Assembly: GCF_030450125.1 (NCBI RefSeq)
Contig: NZ_CP123923.1
Span: forward strand, 2,542,001-2,606,000
DNA length: 64,000 bases
DNA from: Streptomyces sp. WP-1
GTDB lineage: Bacteria > Actinomycetota > Actinomycetes > Streptomycetales > Streptomycetaceae
Direction: 5' to 3'
The translations under genes were made by a program, and so were the position numbers. Position 1 is the stretch's first letter. The number at the start of each line of letters is the position of its first letter. Below the pieces are notes generated by a model, which was given only the letters and a program-made list of their open reading frames with translations, was not told the DNA's origin and made no database searches. Below, in pieces: positions 17,121-25,839 of the stretch.

Positions 17121-18962
17121 GTGACGATGGATTCCCAGACCTCAGAGTCATCCCAGTCCGCCCAGTCGCCTCTTCCACCCCATACGTTCCAGGTCGATCT
17201 GCGCGGTCTGGTAGATCTCCTCTCCCATCACCTCTACTCCAGTCCGAAGGTCTACCTGCGCGAGCTGCTCCAGAACGCCGTGGACGCCGTCACCGCCCGG
17301 CGGGCCCTCGCGCCCGACGCCCCGGCGCTGGTCCGGCTGCACCCGGCGGACGGCGGCCTGCGCGTGGAGGACAGCGGCATCGGGCTCACCGAGTCGGACG
17401 TGCACGAACTGCTGGCGACCATCGGGCGCAGCTCCAAGCGGGCCGAGGGACTCCAGGAGGCCCGCTCCGGCTTCCTCGGCCAGTTCGGCATCGGCCTGCT
17501 CGCCTGCTTCGTCGTCGCCGAGCGGATCCGCGTCGTCAGCCGCAGCGCCCGCACCCCGAACGCGCCCCCGGTGGAGTGGACGGCGCGTGACGACGGGTCG
17601 TACACCGTGCGGACACTGCCCGGCACGGCGCGGCCCGAGCCCGGTACGACGGTGCAGCTGACGCCCCGGCCCGGGGCGGCCGAGTGGCTGGCGCCGGAGC
17701 GGGTGCGCGCGCTGGCCCGGGACTTCGGGGCGCTGCTGCCGTACGACGTCCGGGTGGGCGAGGAGCGGATCACCGAGCTGCCCGCGCCCTGGGACCGGCC
17801 GTATCCGAGCCCCGGCGCGCGCCGGGCGGCGCTGGCCCGGCACTGCCACGGGCTGTTCGGGTTCACCCCGCTGGACTCGATCGACCTGGACGTGCCGCTG
17901 GCCGGGATCCGCGGGGTGGCCCATGTGCTGCCGTCGGCGGTGAGCCCGGCGCAGCGGGCGGCGCACCGGGTGCACCTCAAGGGCATGCTGCTGACCGAGC
18001 GGGCCGAACAGCTGCTGCCCGACTGGGCGTTCTTCGTGCGCTGTGTGCTGGACACCGACAGCCTGCGGCCCACCGCCTCCCGCGAGTCGCTCTACGAGGA
18101 CGAGACGCTGGCCGCCGTGCGGGAGGCGCTCGGCGAGCGGATCCGCGACTGGCTGACCGGGCTCGCGGCCGGTGACCCGGAGCGGCTCGCGGCGTTCCTC
18201 GCCGTGCACCACCTCGGGGTCAAGTCGCTGGCGCGGCACGACCACGAGATGCTGCGCACGATGCTGCCGTGGCTGCCGTTCGAGACGACCGACGGGCAGG
18301 TGTCGCTGGCGGAGTTCGCGCGCCGGCACCCGGTGGTGCACTTCACCCGCGGTGTCGAGGAGTACCGGCAGGTCGCGGCGATCGCCTCGGCGCAGGGCGT
18401 GGGCGTGGTCAACGGCGGTTACACGTACGACAGCGAGCTGATCGAGGCGCTGCCGTCGGTGCGGCCGGGGACGGTGGTCGCCGAGCTGGACGCGGACACC
18501 GTGACCGCGCATCTGGACGGCGTCGACCCGGGCGTGGAGCTGCTGCTCACCGGGTTCCTGGCGGCGGCGCGGGCGAAGCTGGACCCGCTGGGCTGCGATG
18601 TGGTGCTGCGCGCCTTCCATCCGTTGTCGGTGCCCGCGCTGCACCTGGACGACCGGTCGGCCCGGCACGAGCAGGCCCGCGCGGCGGCCGAGGAGCAGGC
18701 GGACGATCTGTGGGCGGGCATCCTGGGTTCGCTGCGCGGCGGCGCGCCCCGCGCCCGGCTGGTGCTCAACCATCTCAACCCACTGATCCGCAGGGTGAGT
18801 GCACTGGACGACGCGGAACTGATCGGCACCGCGGTCGAGTCGCTGTACGGGCAGGCGCTGCTGATGGCGCAGCGCCCGCTGCGGCCCACGGACTCCGCGC
18901 TGCTGAACCGGGCGTTCATCGATCTGCTGGAGTGGGCGACGCGGGGGACGGCCGATGACTGA
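17121..18962 (+). CDS. Divergent Hsp90-family ATPase paired with a TPR-like protein
   Basis: This 613-residue protein is an Hsp90-family GHKL ATPase. The N-terminal domain holds YLRELLQNAVDA (Glu48 and Asn52 in the catalytic and Mg positions, Asp55), VEDSGIGLT (Asp84, Gly86, Gly88), IGRSSKRA, and the lid/glycine loop GFLGQFGIGLLACF (118-130). The middle domain has KGMLLTERAEQLLPDWAFFVRCVLD and TASRESLYE, whose Arg321 matches the ATP-sensing Arg of HtpG. The C-terminal third is not obviously HtpG-like and there is no MEEVD tail. It overlaps the next gene by 8 nt. The start is GTG 17121 or ATG 17127. It resembles the actinobacterial Hsp90-like family separate from true HtpG; its clients are unknown. 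No CIRCE or HAIR heat-shock operator was seen upstream. Confidence 0.9.
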   Translation: MTMDSQTSESSQSAQSPLPPHTFQVDLRGLVDLLSHHLYSSPKVYLRELLQNAVDAVTARRALAPDAPALVRLHPADGGLRVEDSGIGLTESDVHELLATIGRSSKRAEGLQEARSGFLGQFGIGLLACFVVAERIRVVSRSARTPNAPPVEWTARDDGSYTVRTLPGTARPEPGTTVQLTPRPGAAEWLAPERVRALARDFGALLPYDVRVGEERITELPAPWDRPYPSPGARRAALARHCHGLFGFTPLDSIDLDVPLAGIRGVAHVLPSAVSPAQRAAHRVHLKGMLLTERAEQLLPDWAFFVRCVLDTDSLRPTASRESLYEDETLAAVREALGERIRDWLTGLAAGDPERLAAFLAVHHLGVKSLARHDHEMLRTMLPWLPFETTDGQVSLAEFARRHPVVHFTRGVEEYRQVAAIASAQGVGVVNGGYTYDSELIEALPSVRPGTVVAELDADTVTAHLDGVDPGVELLLTGFLAAARAKLDPLGCDVVLRAFHPLSVPALHLDDRSARHEQARAAAEEQADDLWAGILGSLRGGAPRARLVLNHLNPLIRRVSALDDAELIGTAVESLYGQALLMAQRPLRPTDSALLNRAFIDLLEWATRGTADD

Positions 18963-21822
18963 GATCACCGGCCTCACGGCGCTGCGCCGGGCGCTGGCGG
19001 AGAACGCCGAGCAGCCCGAGGGCCCGGCGCGCAACGCCCGTGCGGAGCAACTGCTGGCGGCGGCCGAGGGGTTGGAGATCCCGCTGGCCGTGATCGAGGC
19101 GCTCGGCCACCAGTTGAGCGTCTACAACTACAGCTCCGAGAAGGACAAGATGTTCGTCCCCTTCGCGCGGCTGCTGCGCCTGTGGGACGAGCGGCCCGGG
19201 GACTTCGACGCGTACGAGACGCACTCGCTGCACTGGGTCTTCAAGTGGATGTCGGCGGGCATGCTGGACCAGCCGCACATCCCGCTCGCCTCGGTCGAGA
19301 AGTGGCTGGGCGAGATGGAGCACCGCTACCGGCTCGCCGGGTACTCCGAACGGGCCGTGCGCGGCGCGGAGTTCAGTGTGGCGGCGCACATCGGGGATCT
19401 GGCGCGGGCGGAGCGGGCGTACGCCGCGTGGCTGGCCGCCGACCGGGACGAGATGGCCGACTGCCATGCCTGCGAGCTGTACGGGCAGGGCCTGTGGCAG
19501 GTGGAGCGGGGCCGGGACGCGCAGGCGCTCACCTCGTGGCGGCCGGTGCTGGAGGGCGAGTTCAGCTGTGCGCACGAGCCGCACTTGGTGCTCGCCGCCT
19601 CCCTGGTCCCGCTGCTGCGGCTGGACCGCGCCGAGGAGGCTCGGGCACACCATCTGCGGGGGCTGCGGCTGGTGCGGCCCATGGAGAGCATGCGGGCCGC
19701 GTACGCCGAGCACGTGGAGTTCTGCGCGCTGACCGGCAACGAGGCGCGCGGTCTCGAACTGCTGGCCGAGCGGCCCGCCTACTTCACGGACACCGGGCAA
19801 CCGCGCAGCCGGCTGGACTTCCTGGCCGTGGTGGCGCTGCTGACCGAGCGCCTGACCGAGCTGGGTCTCGGCGAGGAGCCGGTGCCGGGCCCCGCCGGGC
19901 GCGCCTGGACGGCACGGGACCTCGCGGCCCACGCCCGCACGGAGGCGCTGGCGCTGGCCGAGCGGTTCGACGCGCGCAACGGCACGTCGCACGTCGGCGA
20001 CCGGACGCGGGCGCGGATAGCCCGGCGGCCACTGGCGGACCGGCTGCCGCTGGGTGTCCGCACCTCGCGCATGGCGCCCGCCGCCCCGGTGGCCGCTCCC
20101 CCGCCGGCACCGGCCGCCGAAACGTCCCTGCCCGCGCTCCTCGCCGAGGCGCACCGGCTCGCGGACACCCTGCGCCCGGAGGCGCTGGACGCCTGGGCCG
20201 CGGTGGCGCGGGCCGCCGGTGACGGTGAACTCGCCCCGGCGGACCGGGCGTCGGCCGCCGACCACGAGGCGATGTCCCGGGGCCCCGAGGGCGCCGAGCT
20301 GTTCGAGCGGGCGGCCGAGCTGTACGCGGCGGCGGGCGACCCCGGCGAGGCCCTGGCGGCGCGGGCCCGGGGCGCCTACTTCCGCGCGCTGCGGGGCGAG
20401 ACGGGCACCGCCCTGGCCCGGGTGACCGGCCTGTCCGAGGAGGTCCGCGCGCTGTACGCGGCCGGGGCCACCGGGGTACGGCAGACCGCGTCGGTCCTGA
20501 TGAGCAGGGCCCGGATCCTGATGCACCGGGCGCGCACCGGCGCGGGCCCCGCGAAGGACGCGGAGGCCGCCGTGCGCGAGGTGCCGGCCCTGATCGAGGG
20601 GCACGGCACGCGGGACGAGGGGGACGTGCGGCTGGCGGCGCGGGTCGCCGAGGCCTGGGGGATGCTCGCCGAGCTGGCGGGGGCCGCCGGGGACGGCGCG
20701 GGGGCGGCGGAACTGCTCCGGCGGGCGTCCGCGGCGTACGTGCGCGCCGGGCTGCCGTGGTGTGCGGTGGAGTACGAGGTCCAGGTCGCCGCACTGGCCG
20801 AGGAGGCCGGCGACCGGGAGGGGGCCGAGCGGGCGCTGCGGGCGGCGCTGGAACACGGCGGCCCGTACGTGGAACCGGCCGGACAGGTTCAACTGCACCT
20901 TCGAATAGCCGAGTTGACCGCCGCGCGCGGTGATGTCGCCGGGGCCGCGGAGCACGCGCTCCGGGCCACGCACCGGGCGGACGAGGCCGGGGAGTCCGGC
21001 ACGGCGGGGGCCTGGGCGCGGCAGCGGCTGGGCGGCTATCTGCTGCGGCAGGGGCGGTGCGCGGAGGCGGCCGAGGTGCTGGAGTCGGCGCTGGCCGACC
21101 TGCGCACCGGGGCGCACGGCGACGAGGCCGTCGTACAGGCCCGCTGGTGGCTCGGGGACTGCCTGGAGGAGCTGGGCGAGCACCGGGCGGCGGCCGAGCA
21201 GCGGCTGCTGGCCGCCGACATCGCCCGGCACTGGCCCGAGCAGCGCGACCACGCCACGCTCGCGCACCTCGCCGCCGACTCCCTGGACGCCGCGGGCCTG
21301 GTGGCGGAGGCCGACCGGGCGTACGCCCGCGCGGGCGAGCTGTGGCGCTCCCTCGGCGACACCCGTCTCCTGGTCCGCTCCCTGCGGGCCCGCGCGTGGC
21401 TGGCGCTGCGCGAGGACTCCGGTACGGCGGCGGCCGAGGGGCTGATGGACGAGGCCGTGCAGGAGTGCGAGCAGGCACGGAAGAACGCGGCCGACTCCCG
21501 TTCCCTGAGCAGCCTGACCCATGAACTGGCCCAGACGCACCGCCAGTTCGGCGACCTCCTCGCCGGAGCCGGGGGCGCGGGCGCGGCGGCCCGCTTCGAG
21601 CGGGCGATCACCCTGTTCGGCTCCCTCGGCCCGGCCGCTGTGCACGACCGCACCGCCGCCGAACTCACGGCGGCCGACCTGGCGGCCGAACAGGGCCGCT
21701 CCGAGGAGGCGATAGCCCGCGCCCACGCCGTACTGGCCGCCTACGAGAACGCGGACGAGTCGGACGAGACGGTCCGGTCGCGGCGCGCGGAGGCCGCACG
21801 GGTGCTCGGCAGCACGGAGTGA
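18955..21822 (+). CDS. Large TPR-like helical-repeat protein, partner of the Hsp90-like ATPase
   Basis: The 955-residue protein is built of Ala/Glu/Arg/Leu-rich helix pairs with TPR-like spacing, clearest from about residue 570 to the end (for example AEQRLLAADIARHWPEQRDHATLAHLAADSLDAAG, shown only in part here as LAADSLDAAG, and AYARAGELWRSLGDTRLL). The N-terminal 330 residues are also helical and contain WVFKWMSAGMLDQPHIPLAS, a more conserved-looking Trp/His-rich stretch. A Pro/Ala linker lies near residue 375. There is no signal peptide, membrane segment or recognisable enzyme motif. Its ATG sits inside the end of the Hsp90-like gene (8-nt overlap), so the two are translationally coupled. 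A co-chaperone or client-recruiting role is inferred from this pairing. Confidence 0.8.
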   Translation: MTEITGLTALRRALAENAEQPEGPARNARAEQLLAAAEGLEIPLAVIEALGHQLSVYNYSSEKDKMFVPFARLLRLWDERPGDFDAYETHSLHWVFKWMSAGMLDQPHIPLASVEKWLGEMEHRYRLAGYSERAVRGAEFSVAAHIGDLARAERAYAAWLAADRDEMADCHACELYGQGLWQVERGRDAQALTSWRPVLEGEFSCAHEPHLVLAASLVPLLRLDRAEEARAHHLRGLRLVRPMESMRAAYAEHVEFCALTGNEARGLELLAERPAYFTDTGQPRSRLDFLAVVALLTERLTELGLGEEPVPGPAGRAWTARDLAAHARTEALALAERFDARNGTSHVGDRTRARIARRPLADRLPLGVRTSRMAPAAPVAAPPPAPAAETSLPALLAEAHRLADTLRPEALDAWAAVARAAGDGELAPADRASAADHEAMSRGPEGAELFERAAELYAAAGDPGEALAARARGAYFRALRGETGTALARVTGLSEEVRALYAAGATGVRQTASVLMSRARILMHRARTGAGPAKDAEAAVREVPALIEGHGTRDEGDVRLAARVAEAWGMLAELAGAAGDGAGAAELLRRASAAYVRAGLPWCAVEYEVQVAALAEEAGDREGAERALRAALEHGGPYVEPAGQVQLHLRIAELTAARGDVAGAAEHALRATHRADEAGESGTAGAWARQRLGGYLLRQGRCAEAAEVLESALADLRTGAHGDEAVVQARWWLGDCLEELGEHRAAAEQRLLAADIARHWPEQRDHATLAHLAADSLDAAGLVAEADRAYARAGELWRSLGDTRLLVRSLRARAWLALREDSGTAAAEGLMDEAVQECEQARKNAADSRSLSSLTHELAQTHRQFGDLLAGAGGAGAAARFERAITLFGSLGPAAVHDRTAAELTAADLAAEQGRSEEAIARAHAVLAAYENADESDETVRSRRAEAARVLGSTE

Positions 21823-21874
21823 GCCGGGGGCGCGGCGCGCTCGCGGGACACCGAGGCGGGCCGGGGCGGCCCGG

Positions 21875-23611
21875 TCACTCCACGCCGATGAGCAGCAGCG
21901 CTCCCTGGTGGCCGCCCCGGTAGGCCACCGTGTCGACGGCCAGGTAGGACTCCCGTACCCGGGCCTCCAGACGGGCGGCGACGGCCTCGGGGGCCTCGTC
22001 GCCGACGACGAGGGTGACCAGTTCCCCGCCGGCCTGGAGCATCCGGTCCAGGACGGTCCCGGCGGTGGCGGTGACGTCCGACCCGATCACCGCCACGTCG
22101 CCGTCGATCAGCCCGAGCACATCCCCGGCCTGGCAGATCCCGGCCGTCGTCCAGGACCGGTGCTCGGCGACGACGACCTCCGCGTAGCGGGTGGCGCCCG
22201 CGGCCGAGGTCATCTGGACGACGTCCTCGTCGAACCGGCGGCCCGGCTCGGACACCGCGAGCGCCGCGATGCCCTGCACCGCCGAGCGGGTCGGGATCAG
22301 CGCCACCCGGACGCCCTCGGCACGGGCCTGCTCGGCCGCCGCGGCCGCGGTGTCGCGCAGCTCGGCGTCGTTGGGCAGCAGCACGACCTCGCGCGCGTGG
22401 GCCCGTCGTACCGCCGCCAGCAGTTCCCCGCTCGCGGGCGGCTCCCCGGGGCGTGCGAGCACGGTGGTCGCGCCCGCCTCGGCGTACAGCTCGGCGAGGC
22501 CCTGACCCGGTACGACGGCCACCACGGCCCGCTGGGCCCGCTCGCGCGGGGGACGCGGCCCCCCGGTGTGCACGTCGCCGCGCCCGAAGTGCGTGATCCT
22601 GATCCGGTACGGGCGTCCGGCCTCCACGCCCGCCTCCACGGCGGCACCCGCGTCGTCCACGTGCACATGGACGTTCCACAGCCCGTCGCCGCCGACGACG
22701 ACCAGGGAGTCGCCGAGCGCGTCGAGCCGGGTGCGCAGCCGGGCCACGGCGGTGTCGTCGGCCTCCAGGAGGTAGATCACCTCGAAGGCGGGTCCACCGT
22801 CCTCGGCGGCACAGGCACCGGCATCGGGGGCGGGGTCGGGGTCGGGGTCGGCTCCAGTTCCGGGTTCGGCTCGCGCTCCGGCCTCGGCTTCGGCTTCGGC
22901 TTCGGCTTCGGACGGGGCTTTCGGCGCCGGGTCCGCCCGGTCCGGTACGGCTTCCACCGCCTCCCCCGTGCACGCCTCCACCAGCGCGCCGAGCACCGCC
23001 ACCAGACCGCTGCCCCCCGCGTCGACCACCCCGGCCCGCGCCAGGACGCCCAGCTGGGCGGGGGTCCCGGCCAGGGCCGCGCGGGCGCCCTCGTGGGCGG
23101 CACGGGCGACCGTCCCGCAGTCGCCGTCCGCCCGCTCGGCCGCGTCGGCGGCGGCCGAGGCGACCGTCAGCACCGTGCCCTCGACGGGATGCGCCACCGC
23201 CTGCCGGGCGGAGTCGGCGGCCCGGCGCAGGGCGCGCCGCAGCGTTGGCCCGTCGCAGCGCGGCCCGGCGCCGTCCGCCGCGAGCACCTGGGCCATGCCG
23301 CGCAGCAGCTGCGCGAGGATCGTGCCGGAGTTGCCCCGGGCGCCGATGAGCGCCCCGTGGGCCATCGCGCGCACCGCGTCCGCGAGGGCGGGACCGGCGG
23401 GCTGCGTCTCGTACCCGGCGAACACGGCCTCCACGGCCGTCGCGGCGGACTCCAGGGTCAGATAGAGGTTGGTCCCGGTGTCGCCGTCGGCCACCGGATA
23501 GACGTTGATCGCGTCGATCTCCTCGCGCGCCCGGCCCAGGGCGCGCAGGGCCAGACCGCACCAGGTGCGCACCGCGAGACCATCGAGGAATGTCTGCGGC
23601 ACCTGCGCCAC
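21875..23611 (-). CDS. DhaL/FakA-type kinase (DAK2 and DegV-like domains)
   Basis: The 578-residue protein has an N-terminal DhaL nucleotide-binding domain with NVYPVADGDTGTN (residues 36-48; Asp ligands for Mg-ATP) and ALIGARGNSGTILAQLLRG. An acidic Ala/Glu/Pro linker rich in AEAE and DPDP follows, then a C-terminal FakA/YloV-type region with NVHVHVDDAGAAVEAG and FDEDVVQMTSAAGATRY. FakA phosphorylates fatty acids bound to a separate FakB protein, and a FakB partner is not in this window. The GTG at 23611 has GGGAGG 5 nt before its final spacer base. The gene is convergent with the TPR gene and divergent from rpmB, where it is usual in Streptomyces. Confidence 0.85.
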   Translation of the reverse strand: MAQVPQTFLDGLAVRTWCGLALRALGRAREEIDAINVYPVADGDTGTNLYLTLESAATAVEAVFAGYETQPAGPALADAVRAMAHGALIGARGNSGTILAQLLRGMAQVLAADGAGPRCDGPTLRRALRRAADSARQAVAHPVEGTVLTVASAAADAAERADGDCGTVARAAHEGARAALAGTPAQLGVLARAGVVDAGGSGLVAVLGALVEACTGEAVEAVPDRADPAPKAPSEAEAEAEAEAGARAEPGTGADPDPDPAPDAGACAAEDGGPAFEVIYLLEADDTAVARLRTRLDALGDSLVVVGGDGLWNVHVHVDDAGAAVEAGVEAGRPYRIRITHFGRGDVHTGGPRPPRERAQRAVVAVVPGQGLAELYAEAGATTVLARPGEPPASGELLAAVRRAHAREVVLLPNDAELRDTAAAAAEQARAEGVRVALIPTRSAVQGIAALAVSEPGRRFDEDVVQMTSAAGATRYAEVVVAEHRSWTTAGICQAGDVLGLIDGDVAVIGSDVTATAGTVLDRMLQAGGELVTLVVGDEAPEAVAARLEARVRESYLAVDTVAYRGGHQGALLLIGVE

Positions 23612-23677
23612 CTGCGCCTCCCTGAGCCTGCTTGACGTGGTCGCAGCGTAGACCCCGGGGCGGTGCCCACCGGAAGC

Positions 23678-23721
23678 GGGCCGGGGGCGGGCCGGGGGCG
23701 GGCCGGGGGCGGGCCGGGGGC
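23678..23721. repeat. 11-bp tandem repeat upstream of the FakA-like gene
   Basis: Four perfect copies of GGGCCGGGGGC lie in the divergent promoter region between the kinase gene and rpmB. The strand carrying runs of five G could fold into quadruplex-like structures. The rest of 23612-23900 holds the rpmB promoter and leader. Confidence 0.9.
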
Positions 23722-23900
23722 GGGACCCCTCGCGACCATGGTAGTTTCGCTCTACCGACGCAGGCTTGCTATGCTGCTCCGGTTGCCCGATCTCATCGGG
23801 CTCTCCCCCTGGCAACGCCAACCAGATCTCAGGTCGTACGATCTCGATCCCGGCCTGCCGGGATTATCCGTAAGTGCATCTGAAGTCTTTGGAGTGACCC

Positions 23901-24086
23901 GTGGCTGCCAACTGCGACGTCTGCGGCAAGGGGCCGGGCTTCGGCAACAACATCTCGCACTCGCACCGCCGTACGTCCCGCCGCTGGAACCCGAACATCC
24001 AGCGTGTGCGTACCGTGGTGGGCGGGACGCCGAAGCGCGTGAACGCTTGCACCTCGTGCATCAAGGCCGGCAAGGTCTCGCGCTGA
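23901..24086 (+). CDS. rpmB: 50S ribosomal protein L28
   Basis: The 61-residue protein begins [20 protein letters not shown] and ends [12 protein letters not shown], so it is the zinc-binding (C+) L28 with both Cys pairs. The GTG at 23901 has GGAG 7 nt upstream. It is a single-gene unit closed by a strong intrinsic terminator. Confidence 0.97.
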   Translation: MAANCDVCGKGPGFGNNISHSHRRTSRRWNPNIQRVRTVVGGTPKRVNACTSCIKAGKVSR

Positions 24087-24130
24087 CGCTACAGCTGAGC
24101 GCGCGGCCACTTGCTGGTTCGCTGCACTGA

Positions 24131-24161
24131 GCCGGTCCATCTCAGGATGGACCGGCTTTTT
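24131..24161 (+). terminator. Intrinsic terminator of rpmB
   Basis: A perfect 10-bp stem (24131-24140 with 24147-24156, loop CTCAGG) is followed by five T. It is the most canonical terminator in the window. Confidence 0.95.
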
Positions 24162-24200
24162 GCCGTACCCGGAAACCGGCCCTGAGACAGGGCCCCCACA

Positions 24201-24677
24201 TCACCCCGTCGGCATGCCGACCTGCCGGTGTTCGAGGGCGGAACGCAGCCTTGAGAGGGCCTGCCCGAGCGCCGCCGCCGAAGCGGCGTCGAGCGCCCCG
24301 CCGATCAGTTCGGCCAGCGTCGCGCCGAACGTCCCCTCCGCCGCGCCGACGAGTTCCGCGCCGTCCTCGGTCAGCGCCAGCAGGGAGGAGCGGCGGTCGG
24401 CCGGATTCGGCGTCCGGACCACCCAGCCCTGCTTCTCCAGCCGGTCGACGCCCTTGCTCGTCGCCCCGATGCCGATCGCGAACTCCGCCGCGAGATCCGC
24501 CACCCGCGCCCCCTCGTGGTCGCGCAGATGGCGCAGGAACTCGAACTGCGAGGTGACGATCCCGTGCCGCTCGCGGAGCCGGTCGTTGAGGGCGTTGTAC
24601 AGCCGCGTCTCGCAGCGCACCAGGTCGGAGAAGAGATCCAGGAGCCCGGCGGTGTCCCCGGTTGTTTTATATGCCAT
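24201..24677 (-). CDS. MarR-family transcriptional regulator
   Basis: The 158-residue protein has a MarR winged helix: ARVADLAAEFAIGIGATSKGVDRLEKQGWV and the wing PNPADRRSSLLALT. Its ATG at 24677 lies inside a perfect 18-bp palindrome and no ribosome site is visible upstream, so the message may be leaderless or nearly so. It is divergent from an esterase gene and should repress both genes. Confidence 0.9.
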   Translation of the reverse strand: MAYKTTGDTAGLLDLFSDLVRCETRLYNALNDRLRERHGIVTSQFEFLRHLRDHEGARVADLAAEFAIGIGATSKGVDRLEKQGWVVRTPNPADRRSSLLALTEDGAELVGAAEGTFGATLAELIGGALDAASAAALGQALSRLRSALEHRQVGMPTG

Positions 24678-24685
24678 GGCATATA
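24668..24685. promoter_or_regulatory. MarR operator spanning the marR start codon
   Basis: TATATGCCATGGCATATA is a perfect 18-bp palindrome, and the central CATG provides the marR start codon. It lies 34 bp before the esterase ATG, so one bound dimer could block both divergent genes. Confidence 0.85.
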
Positions 24686-24719
24686 GTGTAGGGGAATTCA
24701 TCGACGACGGGGAGCATCC

Positions 24720-25625
24720 ATGAGCAAGGAACAGCGCGCCCGGATCGGCGCCATGCTGCGACAGCCGCGTCCCGAGGGGCCCCGGGGGATCGCGGAGATC
24801 CGGACCGGGTTCGAGGCGCTGATGAGCACGATGACCGTGCCCGGCGGCATCCGTACGACACGGACCGCGCTCGGCGGCCGGCCGGCGCTGCGTGTGGCAC
24901 CCGAGGAGCGTCCGCGCGCCGGGACGATCCTGTACTTCCACGGCGGCGGCTGGGTGAGCGGCTCACCCGAGGCCTCGCTGGCGGTGACCGGGCACCTCGT
25001 GACGAGGACCGGCCGCACGGCGTACTCGGTGGACTACCGGCTGGCCCCCGAGCACCCGTTCCCGGCCGCGATCGAGGACACGCTCGGTGCCTACCGCGCG
25101 CTCCTCGACGGCGGTGCCGACCCCTCGGCCGTGGTGTTCGCCGGGGACTCGGCGGGCGGCGGCCTCGCCGTCACCACCTGCCTGGCCGCCCGGGACGCGG
25201 GCCTGCCGCTGCCCGCCGCGCTCCTGGCGTTCTCCCCGGGACTGGACGCGACCCGCACCGGCGAGAGCATCGAGACCAAGGCGGGCGTCGACCCGTTCTT
25301 CACCCGCGCGTCCGTCGAGCACACCGGGGTGATGTACCTCGCGGGCGCCGATCCGCGCCAGCCGCTGCTCAGCCCGGCCGTCTGCGCCGACCTGACCGGG
25401 CTGCCGCCGATGCTGCTCCAGGTGGGCACCGACGAGATCCTGCTGGACGACTCCACCCGCCTCGCCGCGCGCGCCAGGGCCGCCGGGGTCGATGTGATCC
25501 TGGACGTCACGGCCGATGTGCCGCATGTGTTCCAGGTGTTCGCCGGCGACCTGGACGAGGCGGACGAGGCGCTGGACCGCGCGGCCCTCTTCCTCGATCA
25601 GCGCCTGCGCGCGGCCACGGCGTAG
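24720..25625 (+). CDS. Alpha/beta hydrolase, HSL-type esterase/lipase
   Basis: The 301-residue cytoplasmic protein has the hormone-sensitive-lipase oxyanion motif HGGGWVSGS and the nucleophile motif VVFAGDSAGGGLAV. Asp and His for the triad are in VGTDEILLDDS and DVPHVFQVF. Such enzymes hydrolyse short-chain esters. The ATG at 24720 is preceded by GGGGAG. Expression is probably controlled by the divergent MarR protein. Confidence 0.92.
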   Translation: MSKEQRARIGAMLRQPRPEGPRGIAEIRTGFEALMSTMTVPGGIRTTRTALGGRPALRVAPEERPRAGTILYFHGGGWVSGSPEASLAVTGHLVTRTGRTAYSVDYRLAPEHPFPAAIEDTLGAYRALLDGGADPSAVVFAGDSAGGGLAVTTCLAARDAGLPLPAALLAFSPGLDATRTGESIETKAGVDPFFTRASVEHTGVMYLAGADPRQPLLSPAVCADLTGLPPMLLQVGTDEILLDDSTRLAARARAAGVDVILDVTADVPHVFQVFAGDLDEADEALDRAALFLDQRLRAATA

Positions 25626-25670
25626 GTTCGTCACACGCGCGCGGGCTCACCGCACGGACCCGGCTCGGAC

Positions 25671-25724
25671 GGGTTCGGCGGGTTCGGCGGGTTCGGCGGG
25701 TTCGGCGGGTTCGGCGGGTTCGGC
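25671..25724. repeat. 9-bp tandem repeat between esterase and thiD
   Basis: Six perfect copies of GGGTTCGGC lie in the 214-bp gap between the convergent esterase and thiD genes. No gene is seen in the gap. Confidence 0.92.
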
Positions 25725-25839
25725 GGGACCAGCATCCGGGACGCGGGTCCGGCGAACGCAGTCCCACGATCACGCCCGCGCGACGCCGACCGGGAAGGCC
25801 CCGCTCACCTCTCCCGTGCCACCCGCCGCGCGAGGCCGC

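Noticed and set aside
17121..18962. Calling the Hsp90-like protein HtpG
   Set aside because: The ATPase and middle-domain motifs are Hsp90-like but the C-terminal third is not, and the TPR-like gene partner does not fit an ordinary htpG locus.
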